Positions 52,128 to 61,476 are shown, counted from the first letter of the stretch. The stretch is 64,000 bases of DNA from Vibrio aphrogenes (GCF_002157735.2 NZ_AP018689.1:1273619-1337618), one strand, 5' to 3'. Program-made: numbers and translations. Notes: a model not told the origin generated them from the sequence alone.

Positions 52128-53861
52128 TTATCGGTAGTGTTCCTGTACATTTTGTGCAATCGATTGAATACGCTCAGGAAAATTTTGCAAAAACTCAATA
52201 AAACAATCAGCCATCGAAAAATGCGTCACTTTACCGTACTTATGCATATTCAGTATCGCGTCATAACCTTCTTTGCCTTTCATGGTATAAGCCGAGGATG
52301 TCCCTTTATACCAACTTTCCTCTTCGATGCTTTCCCAACGGCCGTACTGAGAAAATATTTTCAATTGTTGAATGCGCTGCCCCTGCGGATTATCGGCAAC
52401 ATAGGTGAAATCTAAATTATGGACGTATGGATAACTGCCAGAGCCGGTTCCTATAACTCCATTATTTAACGCATTATTAATTGCCCCTTCTAAGATCAAG
52501 CCAATGTTTTTCCCTTGGATTTCATACACACCAATCGGAACCACAAAAGGCAATAATTTACCGGCAATATCAGCAATGGTAATGTTGCCAGGGTTCAATG
52601 AAGAACGCACTCCACCTGCATTATGAATAGCAAAATCAACCAAATAGCCTTGTTTTTGCATCATAAAGGCAAAAGATTCTGCCACCAGCGGTGCTAAAAC
52701 ACTCGGCCCAGATTCATCAGGAATACGCACATGTCTTAACGGATATTCACTGCGAGCAATAATGGTTTCTTGTAACTTACGCACACGTGGCATGTATTTA
52801 TCTACCAAGATGCTGTGCAACTCAGGGTCTTTTTTACAAATCACCACATTAGGATGTTGACGTAAAAAATCACTGGCTTGTTGGTGCGAGTCATCTTGAT
52901 AAGCATTCGATAAGGTGGCATCTAAACACAAACGCCGCCCAAGCAAGATTTCATTTTTGCCATTAAATTCGCTCACACGTCCATGTTGATCAAAAGTGAT
53001 CTCACAATGGCCGAGCGATAAAGCATGACACCCCGCTTGTACAACGTAAGTACCAGCAACATATTGACCATAGTCATCATCTTTGCTTAACCCTAACCCT
53101 GAAAAGTCACCCTGTAACCTATGGGAATGCCCCCCCACAATCAAGCCAATGCCAGAGACTTGTTTTGCTAATTCTAAATCAGATTCATAGCCTAAATGAC
53201 TCAGCAAAATAATATTGTGAATGCCTTGCTGATGAATTGCGGCAACCGTTTGTTTTGCCACCTCGATAGAGTCGAGAAACGGCGTATCCACATCAGGGTT
53301 AGAAATATCGGCCATTTTATCTAAGGCTAAACTAAAGATCGCAATGGGCACGCCCTGCACTTCTTTGACTAACCAGCCAGCATGCGTGTTTTGGTAGGCA
53401 ATTAATTGTGATGAATCACTGACACGGAGGTTCTTATCCGTTGACTCCTTCGATACATCCCAATTTCCCGCTAAGAGAGGAAACTGTATGCGCCTTAAAA
53501 AATGCGCTACCGGTTCATTACCCATATCCAATTCGTGATTGCCCAATGCCATGGCATCAATATTGAGGGCATTGAGTAATTCTGCATTCGCTTTGCCTTT
53601 GAATAAGGAGAAATACAAGGTGCCTTGGAAACAGTCTCCGGCATGCAAAAATAAAAAACCTTGTTTACGTTCAAGCGCTTGTTGCTTTAGCTGTTTAACT
53701 CGAGTGGAAATACGAGCAAAGCCACCAGCACTGACATAAGGTTCTAGTTGATGATCACCAATATTCAGTTTTAGCTGCAATGAACTGGGTTCAAAGTAGG
53801 AATGAGTATCATTGATATGAGCCAAAGTAAGGCTGACTGATTGATTGTTCTTTTGAATCAT
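52128..53861 (-). CDS. Metallophosphatase/5'-nucleotidase (UshA family), no signal peptide
   Basis: A 577-aa enzyme: metal-binding LAHINDTHSYFEP, HAGDCFQGT, ALGNHELDMG and LSHLGYESD with GGHSHR, then the C-terminal substrate domain (NAGGVRSSLNPGNITIADI). UshA-type enzymes are periplasmic, but this one begins MIQKNNQSVSLTLAH and has no signal peptide. It may be cytoplasmic, or its start may be misplaced; no in-frame upstream signal was found. Confidence 0.88.
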   Translation of the reverse strand: MIQKNNQSVSLTLAHINDTHSYFEPSSLQLKLNIGDHQLEPYVSAGGFARISTRVKQLKQQALERKQGFLFLHAGDCFQGTLYFSLFKGKANAELLNALNIDAMALGNHELDMGNEPVAHFLRRIQFPLLAGNWDVSKESTDKNLRVSDSSQLIAYQNTHAGWLVKEVQGVPIAIFSLALDKMADISNPDVDTPFLDSIEVAKQTVAAIHQQGIHNIILLSHLGYESDLELAKQVSGIGLIVGGHSHRLQGDFSGLGLSKDDDYGQYVAGTYVVQAGCHALSLGHCEITFDQHGRVSEFNGKNEILLGRRLCLDATLSNAYQDDSHQQASDFLRQHPNVVICKKDPELHSILVDKYMPRVRKLQETIIARSEYPLRHVRIPDESGPSVLAPLVAESFAFMMQKQGYLVDFAIHNAGGVRSSLNPGNITIADIAGKLLPFVVPIGVYEIQGKNIGLILEGAINNALNNGVIGTGSGSYPYVHNLDFTYVADNPQGQRIQQLKIFSQYGRWESIEEESWYKGTSSAYTMKGKEGYDAILNMHKYGKVTHFSMADCFIEFLQNFPERIQSIAQNVQEHYR

Positions 53862-54154
53862 TATACCTCTATCTTTATGCTTAACTTGCCAAGCCTATCT
53901 CATGAATATTGATGGCCTTGATGTTAAGTTTTTCCATACTACTGCTTGCTTGATGACAAAACTATGAATTTTTAATTTTTCCTTAACTCATAAACTCGCT
54001 ACTATAAAGTCATCACTATATGAAAGTCTGACAATTTCAACATAATGCACTCTCTAGCATTATATTTATAAGGTAAGCGCCTTGGTCCAACGAAAGAACA
54101 TGCTCAAAGCCAATACGCTCACCACTTTGCACTAATCCACTGTTAAGGTGACCT
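53862..54154. other. Intergenic region between the nucleotidase and OLD genes
   Basis: About 290 bp, AT-rich, between divergent genes. It must hold both promoters. I see no gene, RNA or clear repeat. Confidence 0.5.
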
Positions 54155-55816
54155 ATGCAACTTGACCGAATTGAGATCCTTGGTTTTCGTGGTATCAAAC
54201 GTTTGTCATTAAGTTTGGATGAAATCACGACCTTACTTGGGGAAAATACCTGGGGAAAATCCTCATTACTTGATGCGCTTTGTATCGCCCTGCCCACATC
54301 CGGACAACTCTATCAATTTGCGATTGAAGATTTCCATGTCGATTACGCTCAATCGGAACCTCAACTGCAACAAATACAAATCATCACCCGTTGGCGCACC
54401 AGTTATCCCAAAGAACATAAGAATAGACGTTATAAAAAACTCAAACCCATTTGGCAAGATGATCTCAATGCTGCCAATGAACCATGTAAAATCTGTATCT
54501 ATCAGCTCACCGCTTCACGCAATGAATTAAAAATTGAAACCAAGCACCAATTCTTAGACCGTGATGGCAGCCCTTTGGCATTAAACGACAGTCATAAATT
54601 AGCGATGGAATTGTCGCGCATTCATCCTGTCATTCGCTTACGTGATGCACGACGTCTCCCAACATTAACCACGCATGAAAAGCTCGACACTCACATTCAA
54701 GACAAAACCGAAAAGCGTATTAATAATACTTACCGCCGGCTGTTGGCTATGCCCGGTCATGTCAATAAAGCCGAATTAAAAAGCACCCTTAATGCGATGC
54801 AAGACTTAATCGAGCATTATTTTTCATTCGAAAAGCACCCTGCTCGCCCGTTAGTTGCCACGCGAGAGAACCTCTTTAATGGCAATACGACTTCAGCCGA
54901 AGATCATTCGAGCTTGGTCAAAATCTTACAACAAAGTAAAAACCAGCAAAGTAAGTTGTTATTAATGGGCTTATTGAATGCTTTTTTACAAGCCAAAGGG
55001 AATGCCACCATTAGCCCGATGGCTCGCCCGATTTTGATCTTAGAAGATCCTGAAGGCCGCTTACACCCAACCAATTTGTTAAAATCTTGGGAGTTATTGC
55101 AATTAATTCCAATGCAAAAGATTTTGACCACCAATAGTGGCATTTTACTCAGCGCCGTTCCTTTATCTTCGATCCGTCGCCTTGTCCGTCAGTCCGATAT
55201 TACCCAAGCCTATTCAATCAAAGAACATCAACTTAACCGTGATGATTTACGTCGTATCAGCTTTCATATTCGTTTTCATCGCCCCAATGCACTGTTTGCG
55301 CGCTGTTGGTTATTAGTGGAAGGTGAAACCGAAGTATGGCTATTTAATGAACTGGCTAAAATTTACGGCTTTAACTTGGCCTCAGAAGGAGTGCAAATCA
55401 TCGAGTTTGCTCAATCAGGGTTAAAGTCTTTGATCAAAATGGCAAAAGCCTTGCATATTGATTGGCATGTGGTGGTGGATGGCGATCCAGCCGGTAAAAA
55501 ATACGCCACCACAGTGCGAACTCAGTTAGGCGCCGACATTGAAAAGCATCGCCTCACTGAACTTCCTGACCGTGATATTGAGCACTTTTTATATCACAAT
55601 GGTTTTGAAGAATTTTTCCGTAATATGGTGCACATCACGCCCAATCACCCAATTCCAGATAAAAAGATTGTGCAACGTGCGGTAAAAAAACACGCCAAGC
55701 CAGATCTAGCTTTAGGGATCGTCGAATACTGTGAGGAACAAGGTCCTGAGTCTATTCCTTTATTACTGCGTTGGATCATAAAACGGGTCATCACCATGGC
55801 AAATGGCAACCAGTGA
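54155..55816 (+). CDS. OLD-family ATPase/TOPRIM nuclease (YbjD-like)
   Basis: A 553-aa protein with an ABC/SMC-like ATPase: Walker A GENTWGKS (residues 29-36) and Walker B ILILEDPE (293-300), followed by a TOPRIM domain with VEGETE (388-393) and DGDPAG (442-447). This is the OLD/YbjD layout. OLD nucleases cut DNA; some belong to phage defence (class 2 with GajB), but YbjD-type proteins are usually solitary housekeeping genes of unknown role, as here. AAGGTGACCT precedes the ATG. It has no partner helicase. Confidence 0.88.
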   Translation: MQLDRIEILGFRGIKRLSLSLDEITTLLGENTWGKSSLLDALCIALPTSGQLYQFAIEDFHVDYAQSEPQLQQIQIITRWRTSYPKEHKNRRYKKLKPIWQDDLNAANEPCKICIYQLTASRNELKIETKHQFLDRDGSPLALNDSHKLAMELSRIHPVIRLRDARRLPTLTTHEKLDTHIQDKTEKRINNTYRRLLAMPGHVNKAELKSTLNAMQDLIEHYFSFEKHPARPLVATRENLFNGNTTSAEDHSSLVKILQQSKNQQSKLLLMGLLNAFLQAKGNATISPMARPILILEDPEGRLHPTNLLKSWELLQLIPMQKILTTNSGILLSAVPLSSIRRLVRQSDITQAYSIKEHQLNRDDLRRISFHIRFHRPNALFARCWLLVEGETEVWLFNELAKIYGFNLASEGVQIIEFAQSGLKSLIKMAKALHIDWHVVVDGDPAGKKYATTVRTQLGADIEKHRLTELPDRDIEHFLYHNGFEEFFRNMVHITPNHPIPDKKIVQRAVKKHAKPDLALGIVEYCEEQGPESIPLLLRWIIKRVITMANGNQ

Positions 55817-55905
55817 ACGTTAAGCCCGCGCTTTCATGTTCGCGTCTTATCGCCGATGATAGTATGATTCCTTTTTATTAAAACAGTAGTAAGGATAATG
55901 ATTTC

Positions 55906-56715
55906 ATGTACAAACTGATTGCCATTGATATGGATGGAACGCTGCTTAACTCGGAACATCGTATTAGTGATGATAACAAACAAGCCATTGCGGCGGCGCG
56001 TGCGAAAGGCGTGCATGTAGTGCTTGCCTCAGGTCGACCTTTAGATGGCATGCTGTCTGCACTGCAAGAATTGGACATGGATTCAGACGATGATTTTGTT
56101 ATCAGCTACAATGGCTCTATGGTGCAAAAAGTCGCGAGTAAAAGCATTATTCGTCAACAAATCTTAACCGGTGCCGATGCCAAAATTATTGCCAACTGGG
56201 CAGAAAAACTCAATGTGAATGTGCATGCTTTTTCGCTAAAAGACGGATTAATCACCCCAAAAAACAATAAATACACCACTCATGAGAGTACGATTAATGG
56301 CGTGCCCCTCACCGAAATGCCATTCCAACAACTGCAAGATGAAACGCCCATTTTAAAAGCCATGATGGTTGATGAAGAAGCGGAACTTAACCAAGCCATT
56401 GCTTCTCTGCCGCAAGATTTATATGAAAAATTCACCATTGTTCGTAGTGCGCCTTTCTTTTTAGAATTTATGAACCCCGCCAGTGACAAAGGGGCCGGTG
56501 TCAAAGCACTTGCAGAGCATTTAAATATTCAGCCTTCTGAAGTGATTACCTTTGGTGATGCAGGCAATGATCATCACATGTTGGAATACGCAGGCTTGGG
56601 CATTGCAATGGGTAACGCAACCGAAGCAACCAAGCAAGTGGCAGATTATGTCACCGACACCAACAGCAACAGTGGCGTGGCGAAAGCCATTGAAAAGTTT
56701 GTCTTAACTGCTTAA
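55906..56715 (+). CDS. yidA: Cof-type HAD-IIB sugar-phosphatase (YidA-like)
   Basis: A 269-aa HAD IIB enzyme: IAIDMDGTLLNSEH, VLASGRPLDG, a cap domain, FMNPASDKGAGVKAL and TFGDAGNDHHMLEYAG. It is close to E. coli YidA, which dephosphorylates small sugar phosphates. AAGGATAATG lies just upstream of the start. It is a single gene with a terminator downstream. Confidence 0.92.
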   Translation: MYKLIAIDMDGTLLNSEHRISDDNKQAIAAARAKGVHVVLASGRPLDGMLSALQELDMDSDDDFVISYNGSMVQKVASKSIIRQQILTGADAKIIANWAEKLNVNVHAFSLKDGLITPKNNKYTTHESTINGVPLTEMPFQQLQDETPILKAMMVDEEAELNQAIASLPQDLYEKFTIVRSAPFFLEFMNPASDKGAGVKALAEHLNIQPSEVITFGDAGNDHHMLEYAGLGIAMGNATEATKQVADYVTDTNSNSGVAKAIEKFVLTA

Positions 56716-56725
56716 TTATTTTTCG

Positions 56726-56800
56726 TTTCTTTAAGTGCGTCGTGTCTTTAAACACGTCGCTTCTTTAAGTTCAGTTTCTTTAAGCACATGTTTTCTTAAA
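56726..56800. repeat. Degenerate TTTCTTTAAG repeats
   Basis: Five loose copies of TTCTTTAAG (near 56726, 56744, 56760, 56775 and 56791) with a period of about 16-17 bp lie between the Cof gene and the terminator. Their purpose is unknown. Confidence 0.5.
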
Positions 56801-56834
56801 GTGCCTTATTAAGTTTTAAATGAGGCACTTTTTC
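56798..56834 (+). terminator. Terminator of the Cof phosphatase gene
   Basis: AAAGTGCCT / AGGCACTTT (9 bp, 16-nt loop) followed by TTCTTTT. Confidence 0.7.
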
Positions 56835-56885
56835 TTTTGCACACCTCATTCATATCCCCATCAATTTTAATTTTTCACTTTTTGA

Positions 56886-56917
56886 TTGACCTTAGAGTGT
56901 ACTCCAAGGTGTAAGGT
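56886..56917 (+). promoter_or_regulatory. MerR/ZntR-type promoter of zntA
   Basis: -35 TTGACC (56886-56891) and -10 TAAGGT (56912-56917) are 20 bp apart, too long for unaided RNA polymerase but typical of MerR-family promoters. Between them lies a 22-bp near-perfect dyad (56889-56910) with arms ACCTTAGAGTG and TACTCCAAGGT, one mismatched pair. ZntR bound here would be expected to activate with Zn2+. The zntR gene is not in the window. Confidence 0.85.
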
Positions 56918-56946
56918 AGGTTTATCAATCTTAATGGAGCTTGGTT

Positions 56947-59256
56947 ATGACCATAAAAAATGTGAATTCATTGTCTCACATATCCTCAATTCAACCGTTA
57001 TCCGTTGCCAAAGCGCCTTCTGCAGAGACCAGTTGCGCTCAAGACACCACTGGCACCTCATCTTGCTGCTCTCAATCGGCCCCATGCCAGGCCAATAATG
57101 AGGCCCCTGCTGCAAGCAATCCTGATCATGAGCGTCAAGAGTGGAAAGTTGTGGGGATGGATTGTCCAGCGTGCGCGAAAAAAGTTGAAAATGCTGTCAT
57201 AAAAATCGAAGGAGTTGTCAGCGCTAAAGTGTTATTTGCCACAGAAAAGTTAGTGGTGCAACTTCAATCACCTGCAACCCATGAACAAATCGAACAAACC
57301 TGTGTCGCTGCCGGTTTTCAGCTCACTTCGGTTCATAGCACACCAGACAAATCAGAGAAAAGCAAAGGCTCGCTCTTCACTGACAACATTCAGATTATTA
57401 GTATTGCGCTTGGCATGATCGTCGCTGCGCTACTCAAATCTTGGTCACCACAAGCCAGCCAATGGTTATTTACCTTAACTTGCGTGCTCGGTTTAATACC
57501 AATTTTAAAAAGTGCTTATCAGTTAACTCGCTCAGGAACGCCCTTTGCTATCGAAACCCTTATGAGCGTCGCGGCGTTAGGGGCTTTGTATTTAGGTGAA
57601 ACTGCCGAAGCCGCCATGGTGTTATTGTTGTTTTTAATTGGAGAACGGTTAGAAGCATTTGCCGCCTCTCGAGCTCGTAGCGGAGTACAAGCGTTAATGG
57701 CTTTAGTCCCTGAAAGCGCTATTAAAATCATTGATAACCAGCGCGTCACTATTGCTGCCTCTGAGCTTCAACTTGATGATGTGATTGAAGTTTCTCCCGG
57801 TTCTCGTTTACCCGCCGATGGTCAATTATTAGATGATACCGTCAGTGTGGATGAAAGTGCTTTAACTGGCGAATCCCTTCCTGTTGAAAAGCAAAAAGGT
57901 GACAACGTCATGGCAGGCTCGATCGTGGTTGACCGCGTGGTGCGCTTTAAAGCTATTTCGAAACAAGGTGAAAATGCCATTGACCGCATTTTACACTTAA
58001 TTGAAGAAGCGGAATCTCGCAAAGCACCTTTAGAGCGTTTCTTAGATAAATTCAGCCGCTGGTATACACCGCTGATGATGGTGGTGGCGTTATTAGTGGT
58101 GATCACCCCGCCCTTGTTATTTGCTCAGCCATGGGAAACTTGGGTCTATCGCGGGTTAGCGTTATTGTTAATTGCTTGTCCTTGTGCGTTGGTGATTTCC
58201 ACCCCTGCCGCAATTACTTCTGGATTAGCAACCGCCGCCAAACGTGGTGCCTTAATCAAAGGTGGTGCTGCCTTAGAACAGCTAGGCAAAGTAGAAGTTA
58301 TGGCGTTTGATAAAACCGGTACGTTGACACAAGGTAAGCCAACCGTAACAGACGTCATTGGTTTAGATAACCTGACTCAAGATGAATTATTATCATTAGC
58401 CGGTGCTATTGAAACTGGATCTAACCATCCTCTGGCAAAATCACTACTGCTTAAAGCACAACAACAAGGCGTGATCTTGGCTGAGGCAACAGATAAGCAA
58501 ACTCTTGCAGGCGTTGGGGTTCAAGGTAAGGTTCAAGGCCAAATTATTCGCATTTCGTCACCCTCTAAATTGTCTGAGGCGCTTACCCCTTCGGTCAACA
58601 CGACCGTGCAACAATTAGAAGATCAAGGGAAAACCGTTGTGGTTGTCACACGTCAACCTGAGCAACAAGCGGCCAGCGTGATTGGGATCATTGCTTGGCA
58701 AGACACACTACGCAGCGATGCTAAACAAGCCTTATCTGCGTTAAATAAACTCGGTATCCAAGCGATCATGTTAACCGGCGATAACCCACGCAGTGCCGAA
58801 GCGATCAGTAAAAAGCTTTCTAGCGACAATAAGCCAATGGATTTTCAAGCCAGCTTATTACCGAAAGATAAAGTAACGTTTATTGAGAAACTGGCACAGC
58901 AATCACATGTTGCTATGGTCGGAGATGGGATTAATGATGCGCCAGCCATGAAAGCGGCAAATGTCAGTGTAGCGATGGGCAGTGGTACTGATGTGGCCTT
59001 AGAAACCGCCGATTCTGCCATCACTCATAACCGTTTAACTGAATTAGCTGTCATGATTGAGTTATCTCAAGCCACCTTAACCAATATTCGCCAAAACGTG
59101 ACGATCGCCTTGGGACTTAAAGCGGTGTTCTTAGTCACCAGTTTATTAGGGATAACCGGGCTATGGGTGGCCGTCTTAGCCGACAGTGGCGCCACCGCCT
59201 TGGTCACCGCTAACGCATTACGATTATTACGTTTTAAACCTAAAAATATTGATTAA
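56947..59256 (+). CDS. zntA: Zn2+/Cd2+/Pb2+-exporting P-type ATPase ZntA
   Basis: A 769-aa P1B ATPase. The N-terminus is Cys-rich (SCCSQSAPCQ) and has one metal-binding domain with GMDCPAC (Cys73, Cys76). It continues with TGES, the CPC metal site in LIACPCALVIS, the phosphorylated Asp in DKTGT, an HP motif (SNHPLAKS) and MVGDGINDAPA. The ATG at 56947 has GGAG 7 nt upstream. It exports zinc, cadmium and lead across the inner membrane; the ZntR-type promoter fits this. Confidence 0.95.
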   Translation: MTIKNVNSLSHISSIQPLSVAKAPSAETSCAQDTTGTSSCCSQSAPCQANNEAPAASNPDHERQEWKVVGMDCPACAKKVENAVIKIEGVVSAKVLFATEKLVVQLQSPATHEQIEQTCVAAGFQLTSVHSTPDKSEKSKGSLFTDNIQIISIALGMIVAALLKSWSPQASQWLFTLTCVLGLIPILKSAYQLTRSGTPFAIETLMSVAALGALYLGETAEAAMVLLLFLIGERLEAFAASRARSGVQALMALVPESAIKIIDNQRVTIAASELQLDDVIEVSPGSRLPADGQLLDDTVSVDESALTGESLPVEKQKGDNVMAGSIVVDRVVRFKAISKQGENAIDRILHLIEEAESRKAPLERFLDKFSRWYTPLMMVVALLVVITPPLLFAQPWETWVYRGLALLLIACPCALVISTPAAITSGLATAAKRGALIKGGAALEQLGKVEVMAFDKTGTLTQGKPTVTDVIGLDNLTQDELLSLAGAIETGSNHPLAKSLLLKAQQQGVILAEATDKQTLAGVGVQGKVQGQIIRISSPSKLSEALTPSVNTTVQQLEDQGKTVVVVTRQPEQQAASVIGIIAWQDTLRSDAKQALSALNKLGIQAIMLTGDNPRSAEAISKKLSSDNKPMDFQASLLPKDKVTFIEKLAQQSHVAMVGDGINDAPAMKAANVSVAMGSGTDVALETADSAITHNRLTELAVMIELSQATLTNIRQNVTIALGLKAVFLVTSLLGITGLWVAVLADSGATALVTANALRLLRFKPKNID

Positions 59257-59333
59257 AATTTCAAGGAAACAAGTTGAAAGATATTGCCTCAGAAGTATGA
59301 TGTGCCAATGTTCATCAATCGATAGGAAAATGA

Positions 59334-59642
59334 ATGAAGATTGTTGCAGTCACTGCTTGCCCAACAGGTATTGCTCATACCTATATGGCCGCTGAGGCAT
59401 TAATCAAATCGGCGGCTCAAGCTCATATTACGATTCATGTAGAAACACAAGGCGCGATGGGCATCGATAACAAACTCAGTTATAAAGACATCAGTGTTGC
59501 CGATGCCGTCTTGATTGCCTCTGATATTAGTATTGAACAACAAGAGCGTTTTGAACAAGTCAATGTGCTTCACGTCTCTATCGAAGAAGTACTGACTAAT
59601 CCAGATAATGTCATCCAACGTTGTATTCAATATGCAAACTAA
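59334..59642 (+). CDS. PTS fructose-type EIIB protein, stand-alone
   Basis: A 102-aa EIIB of the fructose-mannitol family with active Cys9 in VTACPTGIAHTYMAAEAL. There is no EIIC next to it. It overlaps the HPr-like/EIIA gene by 11 bp, so the two are coupled. Its sugar and partner EIIC are unknown; the EIIABC permease 2 kb away may work with it, or it may be regulatory. Confidence 0.9.
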   Translation: MKIVAVTACPTGIAHTYMAAEALIKSAAQAHITIHVETQGAMGIDNKLSYKDISVADAVLIASDISIEQQERFEQVNVLHVSIEEVLTNPDNVIQRCIQYAN

Positions 59643-60486
59643 ACGGATCACCTTTTATCTTGGTGAAGCGGGCCTACCTTCCTGGTTGATTAAAGGCATT
59701 CATCAGCAAGTCAAAGCCTTCGATGGTGACGTGACCCTCATCAAAGTTCAATCACTGCAATCGGTCAATATCCAAGATTATTTCAATATCATGCAACTGG
59801 CGTTTCAGCCGTTCGAATTATGTCAGCTTGTCCTACGTGGTAACTGCGCCTCTCCCACCTTTACCAGCCAAGTACACAAGCTCAACCTTTTTCTACAAAA
59901 TGAGTGTTTGGTTTTAAACGCTTCCACCAGTATCCAAGAGCACTCTCAAGATAATACCAGCGCCCAAGCCCAAGATAATAAGCCCTCAAAAATGGGACTC
60001 TTTCACACCCAGCTCTTTCATATCGACAAAGCCTTAACCAATTTTTTAAAGCTGTATTCTTTAGTCAAGCAAAGTGAAGATGATACCGGTGCGGAGAAGC
60101 AGTTTTGTTTACGTTGGATTGCCAAATTTGCCCAAACGACAGACCCCATCCAATTAGAACAACAACTCAACCAGCGTGAGCAACTTTCATCCACTGGAAT
60201 GAAAGGTGGCATTGCTTTACCCCATATTATCAGTGACGCGGTAACGACCCCCCAATTGATTATTTTAACCCAACACAAGCATATCGATTGGTTATCATCC
60301 TTTGGCCCTGTCACCCATGTCATTGCCTTGCTCATCCCTAAGCCCCCTAGCGCTGATGCCTTGTTAGCCGTACGCCATTTAGTCACCACTCTCATCAAAC
60401 CCGAAGTCTGTGAGTTTATTTGTCAGCATAATGATCAGCTAGAATTACAAGCCATTTTGACCTGCTTCATGCAATTAAGTGAATAG
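59632..60486 (+). CDS. HPr-like domain lacking active His, fused to EIIA (fructose type)
   Basis: A 284-aa protein. Residues 5-75 resemble HPr (ITFYLGEAGLPSWLIKGI ... SVNIQDYFNIMQLA), but the GLH active site reads GLPSW, with Pro16 where His should be. After a Gln/Ser-rich linker (about 100-120) comes a fructose-type EIIA domain with the phosphorylated His198 in GGIALPHIIS. The ATG at 59632 lies inside the EIIB gene; an upstream frame start at 59608 is less likely. It could be a phospho-acceptor for EIIB, with the HPr-like part used only for docking. Confidence 0.82.
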   Translation: MQTKRITFYLGEAGLPSWLIKGIHQQVKAFDGDVTLIKVQSLQSVNIQDYFNIMQLAFQPFELCQLVLRGNCASPTFTSQVHKLNLFLQNECLVLNASTSIQEHSQDNTSAQAQDNKPSKMGLFHTQLFHIDKALTNFLKLYSLVKQSEDDTGAEKQFCLRWIAKFAQTTDPIQLEQQLNQREQLSSTGMKGGIALPHIISDAVTTPQLIILTQHKHIDWLSSFGPVTHVIALLIPKPPSADALLAVRHLVTTLIKPEVCEFICQHNDQLELQAILTCFMQLSE

Positions 60487-60542
60487 GGAACCTTGGACAA
60501 AACAAAATTGAGCAAAACAAAAAGTGCTAGAAGCTAAGGCTT

Positions 60543-60580
60543 AAACCTAAAACCTAAAACCTAAAACCTAAAACCTAAAG
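60543..60580. repeat. Heptanucleotide microsatellite CCTAAAA x5
   Basis: Five tandem units (starts at 60546, 60553, 60560, 60567 and 60574; the last ends in G) lie in the gap between the convergent EIIA and AraC genes. Confidence 0.85.
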
Positions 60581-60621
60581 TAAGAATAAGCCACCGCTAT
60601 GATGTCACTAGTAAAGCATCT

Positions 60622-61476
60622 CTAATTGTCCACATACATGGCGCGAAATTCACTCGGCGTTCGGCCCGTTTTACTCTTAAATACCCGGAAAAAGTAATTC
60701 ACGTCGTTGTAGCCACAACGTAAAGCCACCTCATTTAACCGAAATGAGTAACGCGTTAACATGAATTTAGCCCGTTCTAATCGCACCCAGGTAATGTAGT
60801 CGGCTAACCGCATGTGTCCTTGTTGACGAAATAAACGGGAGAGATGATTGGGGCTGATATTAAAGCGGTGAGCAATACTGTCACGCGTAATGTTTCGATG
60901 GAAATTCTCTTGGATATAAATGCAAATGCCTTGATACAGGTCTTCAGCCCGGCTTTGGGAGGACGCATCGGGTGAAAGCAGCATTCCATGACAATAACTC
61001 ATTAAAGCCATCAATAAATGCCCACCGGTCGGATGCAAGTTTTTTTCTTTCGATAAGGTGTTAAGTGCATTTAGGATATGATCAATAGCATGACCGGTGC
61101 GGGTTTGAATACTATGTTTTTGTACATCAAAAAAGGTACTTTCGCCTTTTCGCTTTTCCACTAGGCTGAATCCAAGTTGTCTTTTGCCAAACAATAAACT
61201 CAAGACACAACAATCGGTATCCCACTCAGGTTTATTCCAACAGTTAGGCGGAATATATAAAATATCGCCGGGCAATACGGTTACATTTGTCACCCCAAAT
61301 TCTGGGTCCTCAATGTGGTTAATGTATTCTCCAGTGATCACAAACTCCATTCGAGGAAAGTTCACCTGATAGCTAAAAGGCGGTGGTGAAGTTTTATCAT
61401 GAGCAAACCAAACACGATTAAAGCTTTGTTGCTCAGACAACACCCCTTCAAGCACATTAATGAACACCTGATTCAT
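60622..61476 (-). CDS. AraC-family regulator of the PTS locus
   Basis: A 284-aa regulator. An N-terminal cupin (FVITGEYINHIEDPEFGVTNVTVLPGDILYIPPNCW) is followed by the double HTH (ITRDSIAHRFNISPNHLSRLFRQQGHMRLADYITWVRLERAKFML ... LNEVALRCGYNDVNYFFRVFKSKTGRTPSEFR). It is divergent from the EIIABC gene, whose sugar supply it likely senses. In V. cholerae a similar gene sits in the same place. Confidence 0.92.
   Translation of the reverse strand: MNQVFINVLEGVLSEQQSFNRVWFAHDKTSPPPFSYQVNFPRMEFVITGEYINHIEDPEFGVTNVTVLPGDILYIPPNCWNKPEWDTDCCVLSLLFGKRQLGFSLVEKRKGESTFFDVQKHSIQTRTGHAIDHILNALNTLSKEKNLHPTGGHLLMALMSYCHGMLLSPDASSQSRAEDLYQGICIYIQENFHRNITRDSIAHRFNISPNHLSRLFRQQGHMRLADYITWVRLERAKFMLTRYSFRLNEVALRCGYNDVNYFFRVFKSKTGRTPSEFRAMYVDN

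Noticed and set aside
54155..55816. Gabija-type defence system
   Set aside because: The OLD-like gene lacks a GajB helicase partner; its neighbours are a nucleotidase and a sugar phosphatase, so it fits the solitary YbjD type.
60543..60580. Telomere-like sequence
   Set aside because: CCTAAAA x5 recalls eukaryotic telomere repeats but sits inside ordinary bacterial genes; slippage is the simpler view.
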